The notes under the pieces were generated by a model that was not told where the DNA came from, made no database searches, and saw only the letters and a list, made by a program, of their open reading frames with translations. The position numbers and the translations under genes are program-made. Of a stretch of 64,000 nt of DNA, positions 10,716-19,602 are shown piece by piece. Each line of letters begins with the position of its first letter. The first letter of the stretch is position 1. This stretch comes from Nocardioides okcheonensis. Lineage in GTDB: Bacteria > Actinomycetota > Actinomycetes > Propionibacteriales > Nocardioidaceae. Location of the stretch: assembly GCF_020991065.1 (NCBI RefSeq), contig NZ_CP087710.1:2108001-2172000 (forward strand), given 5' to 3'.

Positions 10716-11510
10716 TCAGCAGGGCTTCCAGCCGAACGACAACCCGGAGATGAACACCTTCTGGTCGCCGTCGATCTGGTTGCTCGAGGTGTCCGAGAGG
10801 TTCCAGTAGTACACGTCGAACGACGTGGCGCTCGGCATGGAGATGGTGACGTTGCCGTCGGCCGAGCTGTTGTCGACGGGGGCGTTGGCACCGGCAGAGC
10901 GCAGGGGGTTGCCGGTCGAGCCGTTGCCCGTGATCAGCGTCGGGTTGGCGATGGTGGGCGTGAACGACGCACCCACGATCGCGATCGCGTCGAGGAAGTC
11001 CCGGGCGGCGGAGTCGATGTCCCGCAGGGTGAACACGAGGTTCGTCACCGGCCGCGAGAACGTGAAGCGGGTGATGGAGCGGTTGGACGAGGTGGTCCAG
11101 GTGTTGACCTTGTTGCCGTCCCGCACCGGCGACTGGTGGAGGGTCAGGCTCGCCACGGTGTTGGAGGAGCCACCCACGCCGGTGTCGGTCCTGAGGTTGT
11201 CGTTCACCCCCACCTGCGAGCCGAGCTGCACGTTCGAGCCGGTCTCGACGACCGAGACCGTCAGCGTCAGCGGCTGACCGGGACCGGATCCGTCCGGGTC
11301 GGGGATCGTGTAGGTGGCGCTGGTCGCTCCCGAGCGGACGTAGCGACCGGTGTTGCCCCAGTCGACCGTGCCGGCGAGGGAGTCGCACGGCGACGCGGCG
11401 TAGGCCGGCGCCGCGGTGGCGGCCGCCACGACGGGCACGCTCCAAGCGGCTCCGCGCACGAGCGTGCGGCGAGTCGTCGTCATTCCGCGGTCGGTGATGG
11501 TCTCGGTCAT
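10716..11510 (-). CDS. Tat-exported surface protein, family member 4
   Basis: 264 residues from the ATG at 11510, chosen because GGGGGGAC lies 5 nt upstream; the open frame extends 21 codons further without a ribosome site. The Tat signal is TRRTLVRGAAWSVPVV, ending AYAASPC. The mature domain holds ITRFTFSRPVTNLVFTLRDID, the clearest version of the family motif, and a later SFDVYYWNLSD segment similar to FDLIYWN in the 7693 protein. It ends GWKPC. The only two mature cysteines are the first and last ones. Confidence 0.74.
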   Translation of the reverse strand: MTETITDRGMTTTRRTLVRGAAWSVPVVAAATAAPAYAASPCDSLAGTVDWGNTGRYVRSGATSATYTIPDPDGSGPGQPLTLTVSVVETGSNVQLGSQVGVNDNLRTDTGVGGSSNTVASLTLHQSPVRDGNKVNTWTTSSNRSITRFTFSRPVTNLVFTLRDIDSAARDFLDAIAIVGASFTPTIANPTLITGNGSTGNPLRSAGANAPVDNSSADGNVTISMPSATSFDVYYWNLSDTSSNQIDGDQKVFISGLSFGWKPC

Positions 11511-11635
11511 GTCGTCCCCCCCAGGCGCTCGCCCCACGCGAGCTTGCTCCCAAGGTAGGAGGCCGAACGCCACGGTTCAGTTACAGAAGGACTCTTTGCG
11601 GTGCCACCGCCAAGATTTTGCCGAAGGGGCGCCGG

Positions 11636-12250
11636 TCAGTGGACCGTGCAGGACCCGAAGGCCACCTTGGTGACCACGATGTCGTCGCTCGCCGGCTTCC
11701 CGGCCGGCGGCTCGATCGTGTAGCGGTAGGTGAGGGTGGCCGTCGACGAGCCCGCCGGTGCGACGAAGCTGATCGCCTGCGTGGTGAACGCCTGCGTCGT
11801 GCCGGGACGGGTCAGGGTGGTGAGCACGGTGGACCCGTTCAGGAGGACCTCGAAGGTTCCCTGCGCGCTCTGCGACGCCGCGCCGTTGCCGTACTGCCAG
11901 TAGAAGGTGAAGGAACCGGCGTTGGTCGAGCCCGGGACCACGGCGAACGGCGGGCTCGTCGTGGCGAGCACCATCGCGGTCGTGCTCGACGAGGCGTTGT
12001 CCTTGTAGACGATCCACTTGTCGGCCGCGGTGTCCCACGCGTAGCCGTCGACCTTCGACGAGGGCGTGCCGCTGGTGATCGTCGTCGCGGACCACTGGCT
12101 CGACGGCGGGACCACGGGGCAGGGGATCGCCGACGCGGCGAAGGCCGGAGCGGTGGTGGCGACGGCCACGACCGGGACGGTCCAGGCGGCGCCGCGGACG
12201 ACGCTGCGGCGGGACAGCTCGGGGATGAGCCTTTCAGCGGCTTCGGCCAT
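11636..12250 (-). CDS. Tat-exported surface protein, family member 5 (divergent mature domain)
   Basis: 204 residues from the ATG at 12250 (AGGA 8 nt upstream; the longer open frame has no ribosome site). The signal SRRSVVRGAAWTVPVVAVATTAPAF-AAS is clearly related to the other four. The mature domain is shorter and lacks the FTxxDID motif: it is Ser/Thr-rich with FTFYWQYGNG and a closing YTIEPPAG segment. It still has just two mature cysteines, one near the cleavage site and one five residues from the end (GSCTVH). It is probably an anciently diverged or domain-swapped member of the set. Confidence 0.7.
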   Translation of the reverse strand: MAEAAERLIPELSRRSVVRGAAWTVPVVAVATTAPAFAASAIPCPVVPPSSQWSATTITSGTPSSKVDGYAWDTAADKWIVYKDNASSSTTAMVLATTSPPFAVVPGSTNAGSFTFYWQYGNGAASQSAQGTFEVLLNGSTVLTTLTRPGTTQAFTTQAISFVAPAGSSTATLTYRYTIEPPAGKPASDDIVVTKVAFGSCTVH

Positions 12251-12341
12251 GGCCGAGGTTCCTGTTCGATCGTGAACGCGGCTCAGGACGACGCATTCGG
12301 TAGTACGAGAGTAAGGAGCGCTCGACACGTTGTTGACGTTT

Positions 12342-12359
12342 TGTGTATTTCTTTACACA
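12342..12359. promoter_or_regulatory. AT-rich dyad between divergent genes
   Basis: TGTGTA-TTTCTT-TACACA is a perfect inverted repeat (6-bp arms, 6-bp spacer) inside an AT-rich patch that contrasts with the surrounding G+C-rich DNA. It lies between the Tat-protein gene (start 12250, minus) and the MauE-thioredoxin gene (start 12427, plus), where an operator or overlapping promoters would be expected. TTGACG stands just to its left. The binding protein is unknown. Confidence 0.4.
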
Positions 12360-12414
12360 TCGCCCTCGCGGCCGACCCGTCGCGGCCTCGCGCGGTCCGC
12401 CCCGCCGGCCCACC

Positions 12415-12420
12415 TACGAT
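12415..12420 (+). promoter_or_regulatory. -10 element, leaderless start of the MauE-Trx gene
   Basis: TACGAT followed by 6 nt and then the ATG at 12427; no ribosome site is present. Confidence 0.5.
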
Positions 12421-12426
12421 GCGGCC

Positions 12427-13425
12427 ATGACCCCGGCACCGCTCGCAGCGCTCGTGGTCGTGCTGACGCTCGTCGGCGTCCTGGTCGCCAGCGGCGCGGC
12501 CAAGGCGCGCGACCGGCGGGCCACGCGCGATGCGTTCACCGCGCTGCGGGTGCCGCGCTTCGTGCCGGCCGACCTCGCCGCCGGCGTCCTGCCGTGGGCC
12601 GAGCTCGCGCTCGCGGCCCTGCTGCTGCTCGCGCCGGCAGGCTGGCTGGTCCCGGTGGCGGGCGCGGTGCTCGTCCTCCTGCTGGCCTACACCGCGCTGG
12701 TCGTGCGTGCGCTCGGGTTCGACGAGCCGGTCACGTGCTCGTGCTTCGGCAGCATCGGGCGGCACCGGGTCGACCGCACCACGGCCGGGCGCAACGTCGT
12801 GCTCAGCGTGCTGGCGGCGGTCGTCCTGGGGTTCGCCCTCGACGGTGGCTCGGCGCCGTCCGCCGTGGCCGGCCTCGACGGGGACGGGTGGTGGACGCTG
12901 GCGGCAGCGGCGACCGCGGCGGTCGTCGCCGCGCTGGTGGTCGGCGGGCCCGGGGACGATGTCGAGCCGGACACCGAGCTGCTCGACTACGAGCGCCAGG
13001 CGATCCCGTTCGGTGCGCTGACCCTCGCCGACGGCACCGCCACGACACTCGTGGAGCTCTCCCGGAGCCAGGCCAGGCTGGTCGTGGTGCTCAACCCCGG
13101 GTGCGGGCCGTGCGTGCGGACCGCCGAGAAGCTCGACGGCTGGGCCGGTCGGCTGGCGCCCGCGGTGGGTGTCGTCGCGGTCTACCCGGACCGCGGGACG
13201 GCCGTCGCCGCGACCGAGCACGCGCCGGAGCTCGCGGCGTGGGAGCCGGAGCTCAACGTGCGCCGGGTCTTCTCGGTCGGCACGCCGGGCGCCGTGCTGC
13301 TCGGCGCCGACGGGCTGATGGCCGGCGGCCCCGTCGCGGGCGAGCGCCACATCGAGGAGTTCGTGCACGACGTGATCGCCGAGCTCGCGGACGAACCGGC
13401 ACCCGACGGCACCGCCGGCTCCTAG
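12427..13425 (+). CDS. MauE/DoxX-like membrane domain fused to a thioredoxin-like domain
   Basis: 332 residues. Residues 1-170 form about four membrane helices with the MauE hallmark CSCFGS near 100, a cysteine pair on a short loop. A linker follows, then a thioredoxin-fold domain (about 190-315) with LVVVLNPGCGPCVRT: a CGPC redox centre and the expected downstream Pro (GTPGAVLL). MauE-family proteins help form disulfides in periplasmic partners. The fusion suggests electron transfer between the membrane cysteines and CGPC for exported proteins. It is next to, and divergent from, the Tat-protein set with terminal cysteines. The start follows TACGAT by 6 nt. Confidence 0.75.
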   Translation: MTPAPLAALVVVLTLVGVLVASGAAKARDRRATRDAFTALRVPRFVPADLAAGVLPWAELALAALLLLAPAGWLVPVAGAVLVLLLAYTALVVRALGFDEPVTCSCFGSIGRHRVDRTTAGRNVVLSVLAAVVLGFALDGGSAPSAVAGLDGDGWWTLAAAATAAVVAALVVGGPGDDVEPDTELLDYERQAIPFGALTLADGTATTLVELSRSQARLVVVLNPGCGPCVRTAEKLDGWAGRLAPAVGVVAVYPDRGTAVAATEHAPELAAWEPELNVRRVFSVGTPGAVLLGADGLMAGGPVAGERHIEEFVHDVIAELADEPAPDGTAGS

Positions 13426-13428
13426 GAT
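13423..13428 (+). promoter_or_regulatory. -10 element, leaderless start of the GT2 gene
   Basis: TAGGAT, 6 nt, GTG at 13435. It overlaps the stop codon of the preceding gene; no ribosome site is visible. Confidence 0.45.
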
Positions 13429-13434
13429 CGTCGG

Positions 13435-14364
13435 GTGACCTCCCCCCTCGTCTCGGTCGTCGTGCCCTCGCGCGGCGGAGCAGCCCGGCTCCCGGTGCTC
13501 CTGCAGGCCCTGCGGGCCCAGGACGGGGTCGACTGGGAGGCCGTGGTGGTCCTCGACGGCGACGTCGACGGCTCGGCGCAGGTCGTGGCGAGCCACGCCG
13601 GCGACCTGCCGGTCCGCGTGGTGGCGTTCGCGGAGAACCGCGGTCGTTCGGCCGCCCTCAACGCCGGGTTCGAGGCCGCCCGCGGCGAGGTGCTGGTGCG
13701 CTGCGACGACGACCTGGTCCCCGGGCCCGACTACCTCGCGGCGCACGCCGCCGCCCACGCCGCCGGACGGGTCGGTGCGGTCGGGCTCTACCGCAATGTC
13801 TACCCCGAGACGACCTACGCCCGGGTCTACGGACGCGCGTGGGACCGCCGGTTCCGCGAGGAGGCGTACTCCGTCGCGCCCGACCAGACGTGGCGCTACT
13901 GGGCGGGCAACGTGTCGGTCGGCAGGGGCGACTGGGAGCGGGTCGGGCCCTACGACGAGGGGTTCCGCGCCTACGGCTGGGAGGACGTCGACTGGGGCTA
14001 CCGGCTCCAGCAGCAAGGCGTCCCGATCACGCTCGTGCCGTCGCTCGAGACCGAGCACCGGATCGCGGCCACGACGACGGCCATGCGCCTGCAGCGCGCC
14101 TTCTACTCCGGCGCGGCCCGCCGGAGGTTCGAGGCCAAGCACGGACTCCCCGTCGGCCCGCGCCGGCCGGCGAGCACGTGGGAGCGTGCCGTCGCGCTGC
14201 TCTCCGCGGTGCTCGGCGAGCGGCGGGCCGGCGCGCTGGGCTCCGCGGTCGACGCCCTGGCCCGGGTCGTCCCGCGGGCCGTCTCCGCACGGGTGGTCGC
14301 GCTCGCGATCGACGCCGCCGCCCGCGCCGGGCACCGGCGCGGCACCACCGACGGGGCGATCTGA
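13435..14364 (+). CDS. glycosyltransferase family 2
   Basis: 309 residues, GT-A fold. It begins VSVVVPSRGG, has the nucleotide/metal-binding CDDDLVPGPDYL near 90, and then the acceptor-side GWEDVDWGYRL (ED motif near 185). A cytosolic or membrane-associated enzyme that adds one sugar to a growing glycan. It is the first of three genes joined by ATGA overlaps (13435-16309), so they are co-translated. The donor and linkage cannot be read. Confidence 0.88.
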   Translation: MTSPLVSVVVPSRGGAARLPVLLQALRAQDGVDWEAVVVLDGDVDGSAQVVASHAGDLPVRVVAFAENRGRSAALNAGFEAARGEVLVRCDDDLVPGPDYLAAHAAAHAAGRVGAVGLYRNVYPETTYARVYGRAWDRRFREEAYSVAPDQTWRYWAGNVSVGRGDWERVGPYDEGFRAYGWEDVDWGYRLQQQGVPITLVPSLETEHRIAATTTAMRLQRAFYSGAARRRFEAKHGLPVGPRRPASTWERAVALLSAVLGERRAGALGSAVDALARVVPRAVSARVVALAIDAAARAGHRRGTTDGAI

Positions 14365-15248
14365 TGACCCACGACGTCACGGTCGTGGTCCCGCACCACG
14401 GCGACCCCGCGCCGACGCTCGCGCTGCTCGAGCAGCTCCGCGGCCAGACCCATCCCGTCCGCGTCGTCGTCGCCGACGACGCCTCCCCCACCCCCTTCCC
14501 CGACGTCGACGGCGTGGAGGTCGTCCGCCGCACGACCAACGGTGGTTTCGGGGCCAACGTCAACAGCGGCGCCGCGGTCGCGTCCGGCGAGGCGATCCTC
14601 GTCCTCAACAGCGACCTCGCGGTCGGGCAGACCTTCGTCGCCGACATGGTGGCCGCCGCGCGACGCCGGCCGCGCTGCGTGCTGTCGCCGCGCGTGGTCG
14701 ACGAGGCGGGGCACGAGGCGTGGACCGGCCGCGCCTTCCCCCGCGTACGGCACCAGGTCGCCGCGTGGCTGACGCCGCTGGCGCGCTGGCGCGGGACGAC
14801 GGCGTGGCACCGCGCCGTCGGCCACGACGTCCGCGCGCACGGCGCGGAGGCCGAGGTCGACTGGGTCGTCGGCGCCGCGATGTGGATCCCGCTCGCCGAC
14901 TTCCGCGCGGTGGGCGGCTTCGACGAGCGGTTCTTCATGAACTCCGAGGAGATCGACCTCCAGCGACGGCTCCGCGAGCGGGGCGTGCGCTCCGTGGCGC
15001 TCGGCACGCCGGTCGTCGTGCACGCCGGGGGTGGCTCGTCCCCGTCGGCGTCGCGACGCCGCTGGCTCGTCGACGGCGAGCTGCGCTACGCCGACAAGTG
15101 GGGCACGAAGCGGCGCCTGCAGGCCGGGCTCGCGGTGGCGACCGGGGTCAACCTGCTGGTCAACGCCGGCCGACGCGCGGCCGGCCGGGACGTGCGCCCG
15201 CTCGAGGTCGCCCGCACCGAGCTGTCGATGATCCGGGGAGAGCGATGA
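14364..15248 (+). CDS. glycosyltransferase family 2, rhamnosyltransferase-like
   Basis: 294 residues. It starts VTVVVPHHGDPAPTL, has ADDASPTPF and NGGFGANVNSGA (the segment seen in WbbL/RfbF-like rhamnosyltransferases), LNSDLAVG as the DXD-equivalent, and GFDERFFMNSEEIDLQRRL as the acceptor/base motif. A dTDP-rhamnose donor is plausible because rmlA, rmlB and rmlCD are in the same window, but this is inference. It overlaps the gene before and the gene after by a few bases. Confidence 0.86.
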   Translation: MTHDVTVVVPHHGDPAPTLALLEQLRGQTHPVRVVVADDASPTPFPDVDGVEVVRRTTNGGFGANVNSGAAVASGEAILVLNSDLAVGQTFVADMVAAARRRPRCVLSPRVVDEAGHEAWTGRAFPRVRHQVAAWLTPLARWRGTTAWHRAVGHDVRAHGAEAEVDWVVGAAMWIPLADFRAVGGFDERFFMNSEEIDLQRRLRERGVRSVALGTPVVVHAGGGSSPSASRRRWLVDGELRYADKWGTKRRLQAGLAVATGVNLLVNAGRRAAGRDVRPLEVARTELSMIRGER

Positions 15249-16309
15249 CGCGCGCACTGGTCCTGTCCGAGCACGACCTCGGGACGTGGGGCGGGCGGTT
15301 CCGCGCCGGCGAGGTGCCGGCTCCCCTGCCCTACGGCGTCGACGCGCTCGCCGACGGGGGCTGGACGCTCGTGGGCGCCCGGCGCGCGGAGAGCCCTCCC
15401 TGGCGCAAGGTCCGCGACGTGGTCGAGCACCGGGCCGGCTTCCCGGTCGAGCGGGCGCTGCGCGGCGCCGGCGAGGCGCGTCGGGCCGACGTCGTGCTCG
15501 CGCTGCTCGAGCAGCAGGGAGCGGCCGCCTCGCTGCTGCGCCGGGCCAAGGTGCCGCCCTTCGGGTCGACGCCGCTGGTGGTCTGGTCGTGCTGGCTCGC
15601 CGACGACCTGCGCTCCGCACCACCCGAGCAGCGCCGACGGCTCGCCCGCCGCTTCGACGGCGCCGACCTGATCAGCCACCTCTCGCGCCACGAGACCGGG
15701 ATCTTCACCGACCTCGGCATCGACGAGGCCCGCCTCTTCCCGGTGACCTACGGCGTCAGCCACGAGTTCTACGTCCCGGGCGACGGTCCGCGCGACATCG
15801 CGCTGCTGGCGGTCGGGCAGGACCGGGGCCGCGACTACCGCACCCTCCTCGACGCCGTCCGCGGCACCGACCTGGTCCTCGACGTCGTCTGCAAGCCGGA
15901 GAACCTCGCCGACCTCGACGTCCCCGACAACGTGCGGGTCCACGGCACCGTGCCGCTGACCGACTACCGCCGGCTGCTCCAGCGCGCCCAGGTCGTGGTC
16001 GTGCCGACCCGCGACCTGGCGTACCCGACCGGGTCCAGCGTGGCGCTGGAGTCGGCGTCGTCCGGCGCCTGCGTCGCCGTCACCGGCACCCGCGCGATGC
16101 GCGACTACTTCACCGACGGCGTCGACTCGCGCCTGGTGGACGAGGGCGACGTGAGCGGGTGGCGGGCCGTGCTCACCGAGCTGCGGGACGACGCCGCCCA
16201 GCGCGAGCGGCTCGGCGCCGCGGCCAGGCGCAGCGTGGAGACCCGCTTCAACGCCCGGCACATGTGGACCGAGCTGGCCGACGTGATGGTCCGGCGCGGA
16301 CTCGTCTGA
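15245..16309 (+). CDS. glycosyltransferase, GT-B fold (GT4-like)
   Basis: 354 residues. The N-terminal half is variable. The C-terminal half carries VGQDRGRDYRTLLDAV and a PTGSSVALESASSGACVAVTG segment that corresponds to the E-x7-E donor-binding region of GT4 enzymes, ending in a helix (FNARHMWTELADVM) typical of these proteins. Last gene of the three-gene translationally coupled glycosyltransferase operon. It converges on the DUF6541 gene with a 10-bp gap. Confidence 0.82.
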   Translation: MTRALVLSEHDLGTWGGRFRAGEVPAPLPYGVDALADGGWTLVGARRAESPPWRKVRDVVEHRAGFPVERALRGAGEARRADVVLALLEQQGAAASLLRRAKVPPFGSTPLVVWSCWLADDLRSAPPEQRRRLARRFDGADLISHLSRHETGIFTDLGIDEARLFPVTYGVSHEFYVPGDGPRDIALLAVGQDRGRDYRTLLDAVRGTDLVLDVVCKPENLADLDVPDNVRVHGTVPLTDYRRLLQRAQVVVVPTRDLAYPTGSSVALESASSGACVAVTGTRAMRDYFTDGVDSRLVDEGDVSGWRAVLTELRDDAAQRERLGAAARRSVETRFNARHMWTELADVMVRRGLV

Positions 16310-16319
16310 GGCGTCACGG

Positions 16320-18239
16320 TCAGGGGCGGGACGCACACGCGGGCGGCACCGCGTAGACCTCGAAGTCGCCCACGGCGGCCACGCGCGTGAAGCCGGTGCT
16401 CCCCGGCACGGCCGCGATGCCCTCGTAGGTCGGGTGCAGCCACGAGAGGTAGCGGACCTCGTCGCCGCCGGTCAGCACGTGGGTGATCCCGAGCGCGGCG
16501 ACGGCGTCGCACACCGTCCGGTCGGAGGCCGCTGCGTCGAGCCGCGCGTCGACGAGGTCGGTCTCCGGCGTGCCTTCGTAGAACGGCCCGATCGGGACGG
16601 TGCGAGCTCCCATGAGGTTGAGGAACGTGCCTCCGGCGAAGGGGTCCACGGCGACGGTGCTGCCGGGAGGCAAGCCGTCGGCGAGCGAGCGGAGCTCGAC
16701 CAGCTCGGCGTCGGTGACGTAGTAGGCGCGGCGGTCGGCCGGCGCGTAGGTGTCGTGGACGGCCTGCTCGCCCTGTCGGGTCGCGGGCGCAGCAGCAGCG
16801 AGGAGGACGCCGAGCAGGACCACCCCACCCGCGACGGGCACCCACGCCGGTCCGCGCCCGAGCCTGTCGACCACGAGGACCACCGCGACGCTGCCCGCGA
16901 GGACGGCCGCCACGCCCAGCATGTAGACGATGCGTCCGTAGCCGGACCACCACGGCCAGGTCAGGTAGGCCACGGGCAGCAGGTCGCTCAGCTCGAACAG
17001 GAACGCGAACCCGAAGGCGACGAGCCAGGCGAAGGCGATGCCCCTCCACCCGCGGCTCACCACGGCGACCGCGACGCCGCCGAGAGTGAGCAGGGCGAGG
17101 ACACCACCCGCCCAGAGCGGGACGTCACCGTTCTTGAGCAGCACGAGAACGGCGCGCCGCACCGACAGGTCGGGATCGACCGGCACGTCGAGCATCGCCT
17201 GCTGCCGGGGCACGACCCACGCGACGACCATCACGAGGACTGCTGCGAGGTGGAGGAACGCCCAGCGTCGCCCCCAGGACCAGACGGTCGGTGCCGTCAG
17301 GGTGAGGCCCAGCACCGCGATCGTGTAGGCCGCGTTCGGCTGCGCCAGCGCGGCCGCGGCCGTCGCGACCGCCGAGGCCAGCAGGGCTGCCACCAGGCCG
17401 CGCACCGGTGGCGGGTCGGGACGCATGCAGGCGAGCGCGAGGGGCACGAGGGCCCCCGGCACCATCGACGCGGCGACGAGGTTCGCCCAGACCCCGCCCA
17501 GCGGCATGAGCGCGACGGGTGCGTAGGCCAGGGACAGGGCGAGCGCCCCGGAGGACGCGAGCACCCAGGCGTTCGCCGAGACCACCCGACGGACCAGGGC
17601 GACCATGCCCAGGGGCCAGACGAGGGCCGCACAGACGAGCAGTGTGGCGTGCGACGCGACGTCCGCGTCGGTGCCCGTCCACTGCGCCACGGTGGCAGCC
17701 AGGCTGTGGAACCCGCCCGGGTAGCCGATCGGGTCGTAGAACCACACGTCCCCCGACCGCAGCGGGCTGGCGCTGTCGAGCCGGATGAGCTGGTCGACGG
17801 CCTGCAGGTGGAACTGGATGTCGGGCATCTGCGACACGGCGTCCGGGGTCGAGGTGCCCCGGACGATCTTCCAGGCGGTGCCCGCTCCGGCGACTCCCAC
17901 GCCGACGGCGAACCCCAGCACCGTCCACCGTCCGCTCCCGGAGGGCACCGGGTCGGGACCCCGTCGGGTCACGAGGCGGGCCGACACCCCGCCCAGGCCC
18001 GTGAGCAGCGCCAGCACGAGCACACCGACCGCCGGCGACCACGCGACCCCTGCGAGATCGGTCGCGGCGCCGGCGACGACCAGGACGGCGAGGCCGAGCG
18101 GAGCGGACACACCGACCGCGTCGTACCGGTCGAGCCCGAGCGCCCTCGCGAGCGCCAGCCCCGGAGCCAGCAGGAGGATCCCGGCGACGACGACCGGCGC
18201 AACGGCCCCGGACCAGGCCACCGAGGTCGAGGGATCCAT
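16320..18239 (-). CDS. DUF6541-type polytopic membrane protein (possible GT-C)
   Basis: 639 residues with 12-14 hydrophobic helices and a C-terminal soluble domain (about 500-639: YYVTDAELVELRSLADGLPPGSTV, then GTFLNLMGARTVPIGPFYEG and ITHVLTGG). This architecture matches the actinobacterial DUF6541 family found in cell-surface glycan loci. It may be a polyprenyl-phosphate-sugar-dependent glycosyltransferase, but no function is proven. The start is the ATG at 18239; the frame stays open 57 codons upstream, but that part is Arg-rich and not membrane-like, and overlaps the next gene. Confidence 0.75.
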   Translation of the reverse strand: MDPSTSVAWSGAVAPVVVAGILLLAPGLALARALGLDRYDAVGVSAPLGLAVLVVAGAATDLAGVAWSPAVGVLVLALLTGLGGVSARLVTRRGPDPVPSGSGRWTVLGFAVGVGVAGAGTAWKIVRGTSTPDAVSQMPDIQFHLQAVDQLIRLDSASPLRSGDVWFYDPIGYPGGFHSLAATVAQWTGTDADVASHATLLVCAALVWPLGMVALVRRVVSANAWVLASSGALALSLAYAPVALMPLGGVWANLVAASMVPGALVPLALACMRPDPPPVRGLVAALLASAVATAAAALAQPNAAYTIAVLGLTLTAPTVWSWGRRWAFLHLAAVLVMVVAWVVPRQQAMLDVPVDPDLSVRRAVLVLLKNGDVPLWAGGVLALLTLGGVAVAVVSRGWRGIAFAWLVAFGFAFLFELSDLLPVAYLTWPWWSGYGRIVYMLGVAAVLAGSVAVVLVVDRLGRGPAWVPVAGGVVLLGVLLAAAAPATRQGEQAVHDTYAPADRRAYYVTDAELVELRSLADGLPPGSTVAVDPFAGGTFLNLMGARTVPIGPFYEGTPETDLVDARLDAAASDRTVCDAVAALGITHVLTGGDEVRYLSWLHPTYEGIAAVPGSTGFTRVAAVGDFEVYAVPPACASRP

Positions 18240-18303
18240 GGCGCACAGGGTGTCAGGTCGGCTCGGCCCGCGCAGGTGGAGTGCCGATCGCCCGGTCGTC
18301 CCC

Positions 18304-19512
18304 TCAGCCCCAGGTGCCGCGGATCGTCTCCTCGAACCGGTCGCGGCCGTAGGTCCCCTGCGCCCACCCCTGCACGCGGTCCGACCTCGCCTGCGCGTCC
18401 GCGGGCGCACCGAGGACCGCGACCAGCGCGTCCGCGAGGGCCTCCGGGTCGTCGGCCAGCCCGGCGTAGAGGTCGCCGCCGTCGATCCCCTCGGCGCCGA
18501 CCGTCGTGGTGACGACCGGCACGCCGTGGCAGAGCGCCTCGACGGTCTTGAACTTCACGCCCGCCCCCTGCAGCACCGGCACGAGCGCGACGGCAGCGGC
18601 GGCGTACTCCGCGTCGAGGTCGTCGACGAAACCGGTGAGCACCACCCCGCTGCCGGGCGGCAGCGCGGCGACGCGCTCGCGCAGCCGGTCGGTCGCCCCG
18701 CCGCCCACGAGGCGCAGCTCGGCGTCGGGCCGCTGCTCGAGGACCCGCGGCCACACGTGCGCCAGCGTCCAGAGCGCGGCCTTGTCGTTCTCGTCGCGCG
18801 CGAGGTAGGACACGACCACCACGACCGGTCGCGCGGCCGCCGGGTGCCGCGGCTCCGAGCCGTCCGACAGCGGAGGGTGCACCACGGTGTGCGGCGGGCC
18901 GCCCAGCAGCTCGGCGTCCTTCTCGCTGAAGACGAGCACCTCGTCGAGCCGGCGCACCATCGCCGCCTCGTGCCGGCGGGAGCGCGCCGCCACGCCCTGC
19001 CAGTACGCCCGGTCCTCCGGGGTGTCCTGCGGCTCGCGGGAGAACGACTGGCTCATCACGTCGTGGAAGGTGCCGGTGATCCGCGCGCGCGGGTTGAGCC
19101 GCCGCAGCAGCCGGACGAGGCGGATCGACTCGGAGTACTGCAGGTCGATGACGTCGGCCGCGCGGACCGCCGCCCGCGCGTCGCGAGAGCGCAGCAGCCC
19201 GACGAGGAACGCGGCGGATGCCATGCCGGGATCGCGGCGGTGCCGCCAGGTCGTGTCCGCCACCAGGGCGAGGCGGTTCAGCACCTTGCCGACCACGCCT
19301 CGTCCGGTCTCGTGCCCGAGCAGCAGCGTGCGTCTCGGCACGCCCGGCCTGGTGGCGACCTCGCGGTTGAGCCGGTTGCCGACGGTGAGCATGGTCAGGT
19401 CGGTCTCGGCGTCGAGGAGCCGCTGCAGCTCGAGCAGGTAGCGGCCGCCGGCGTGCGGCACGCCCTCGTGGCCGACGTACATGCTGATCAGCACCACCCG
19501 AGGCCTGCCCAC
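18304..19512 (-). CDS. glycosyltransferase family 4 (GT-B)
   Basis: 402 residues. It opens GRPRVVLISMYVGHEGVPHAGG, the Gly-rich N-terminal nucleotide/acceptor loop. The C-terminal half has VVVSYLARDENDKAALWTLA, LRLVGGG, LTGFVDDL and VPVLQGAGVKFKTVEALCHGVPVVTT, the conserved E and Gly-rich donor site of GT4/GT1 families. The start is taken at GTG 19512 because GGGAGG lies 9 nt upstream; an ATG 9 nt earlier abuts the ribosome site. Divergent from the PIG-L gene. Confidence 0.85.
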   Translation of the reverse strand: MGRPRVVLISMYVGHEGVPHAGGRYLLELQRLLDAETDLTMLTVGNRLNREVATRPGVPRRTLLLGHETGRGVVGKVLNRLALVADTTWRHRRDPGMASAAFLVGLLRSRDARAAVRAADVIDLQYSESIRLVRLLRRLNPRARITGTFHDVMSQSFSREPQDTPEDRAYWQGVAARSRRHEAAMVRRLDEVLVFSEKDAELLGGPPHTVVHPPLSDGSEPRHPAAARPVVVVVSYLARDENDKAALWTLAHVWPRVLEQRPDAELRLVGGGATDRLRERVAALPPGSGVVLTGFVDDLDAEYAAAAVALVPVLQGAGVKFKTVEALCHGVPVVTTTVGAEGIDGGDLYAGLADDPEALADALVAVLGAPADAQARSDRVQGWAQGTYGRDRFEETIRGTWG

Positions 19513-19568
19513 GCGTCGCATCCTCCCAGACCGGCGCGAATCGGCGTCCCCGCGACGCCCGTGCCGCC

Positions 19569-19574
19569 TAGACT
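19569..19574 (+). promoter_or_regulatory. candidate -10 element of the PIG-L/WbqC operon
   Basis: TAGACT lies 28 nt before the PIG-L start, leaving room for a short leader with GGAGGAG at 19591-19597. Confidence 0.4.
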
Positions 19575-19602
19575 TCGCGGCGATGCGACCGGAGGAGCTC
19601 AG

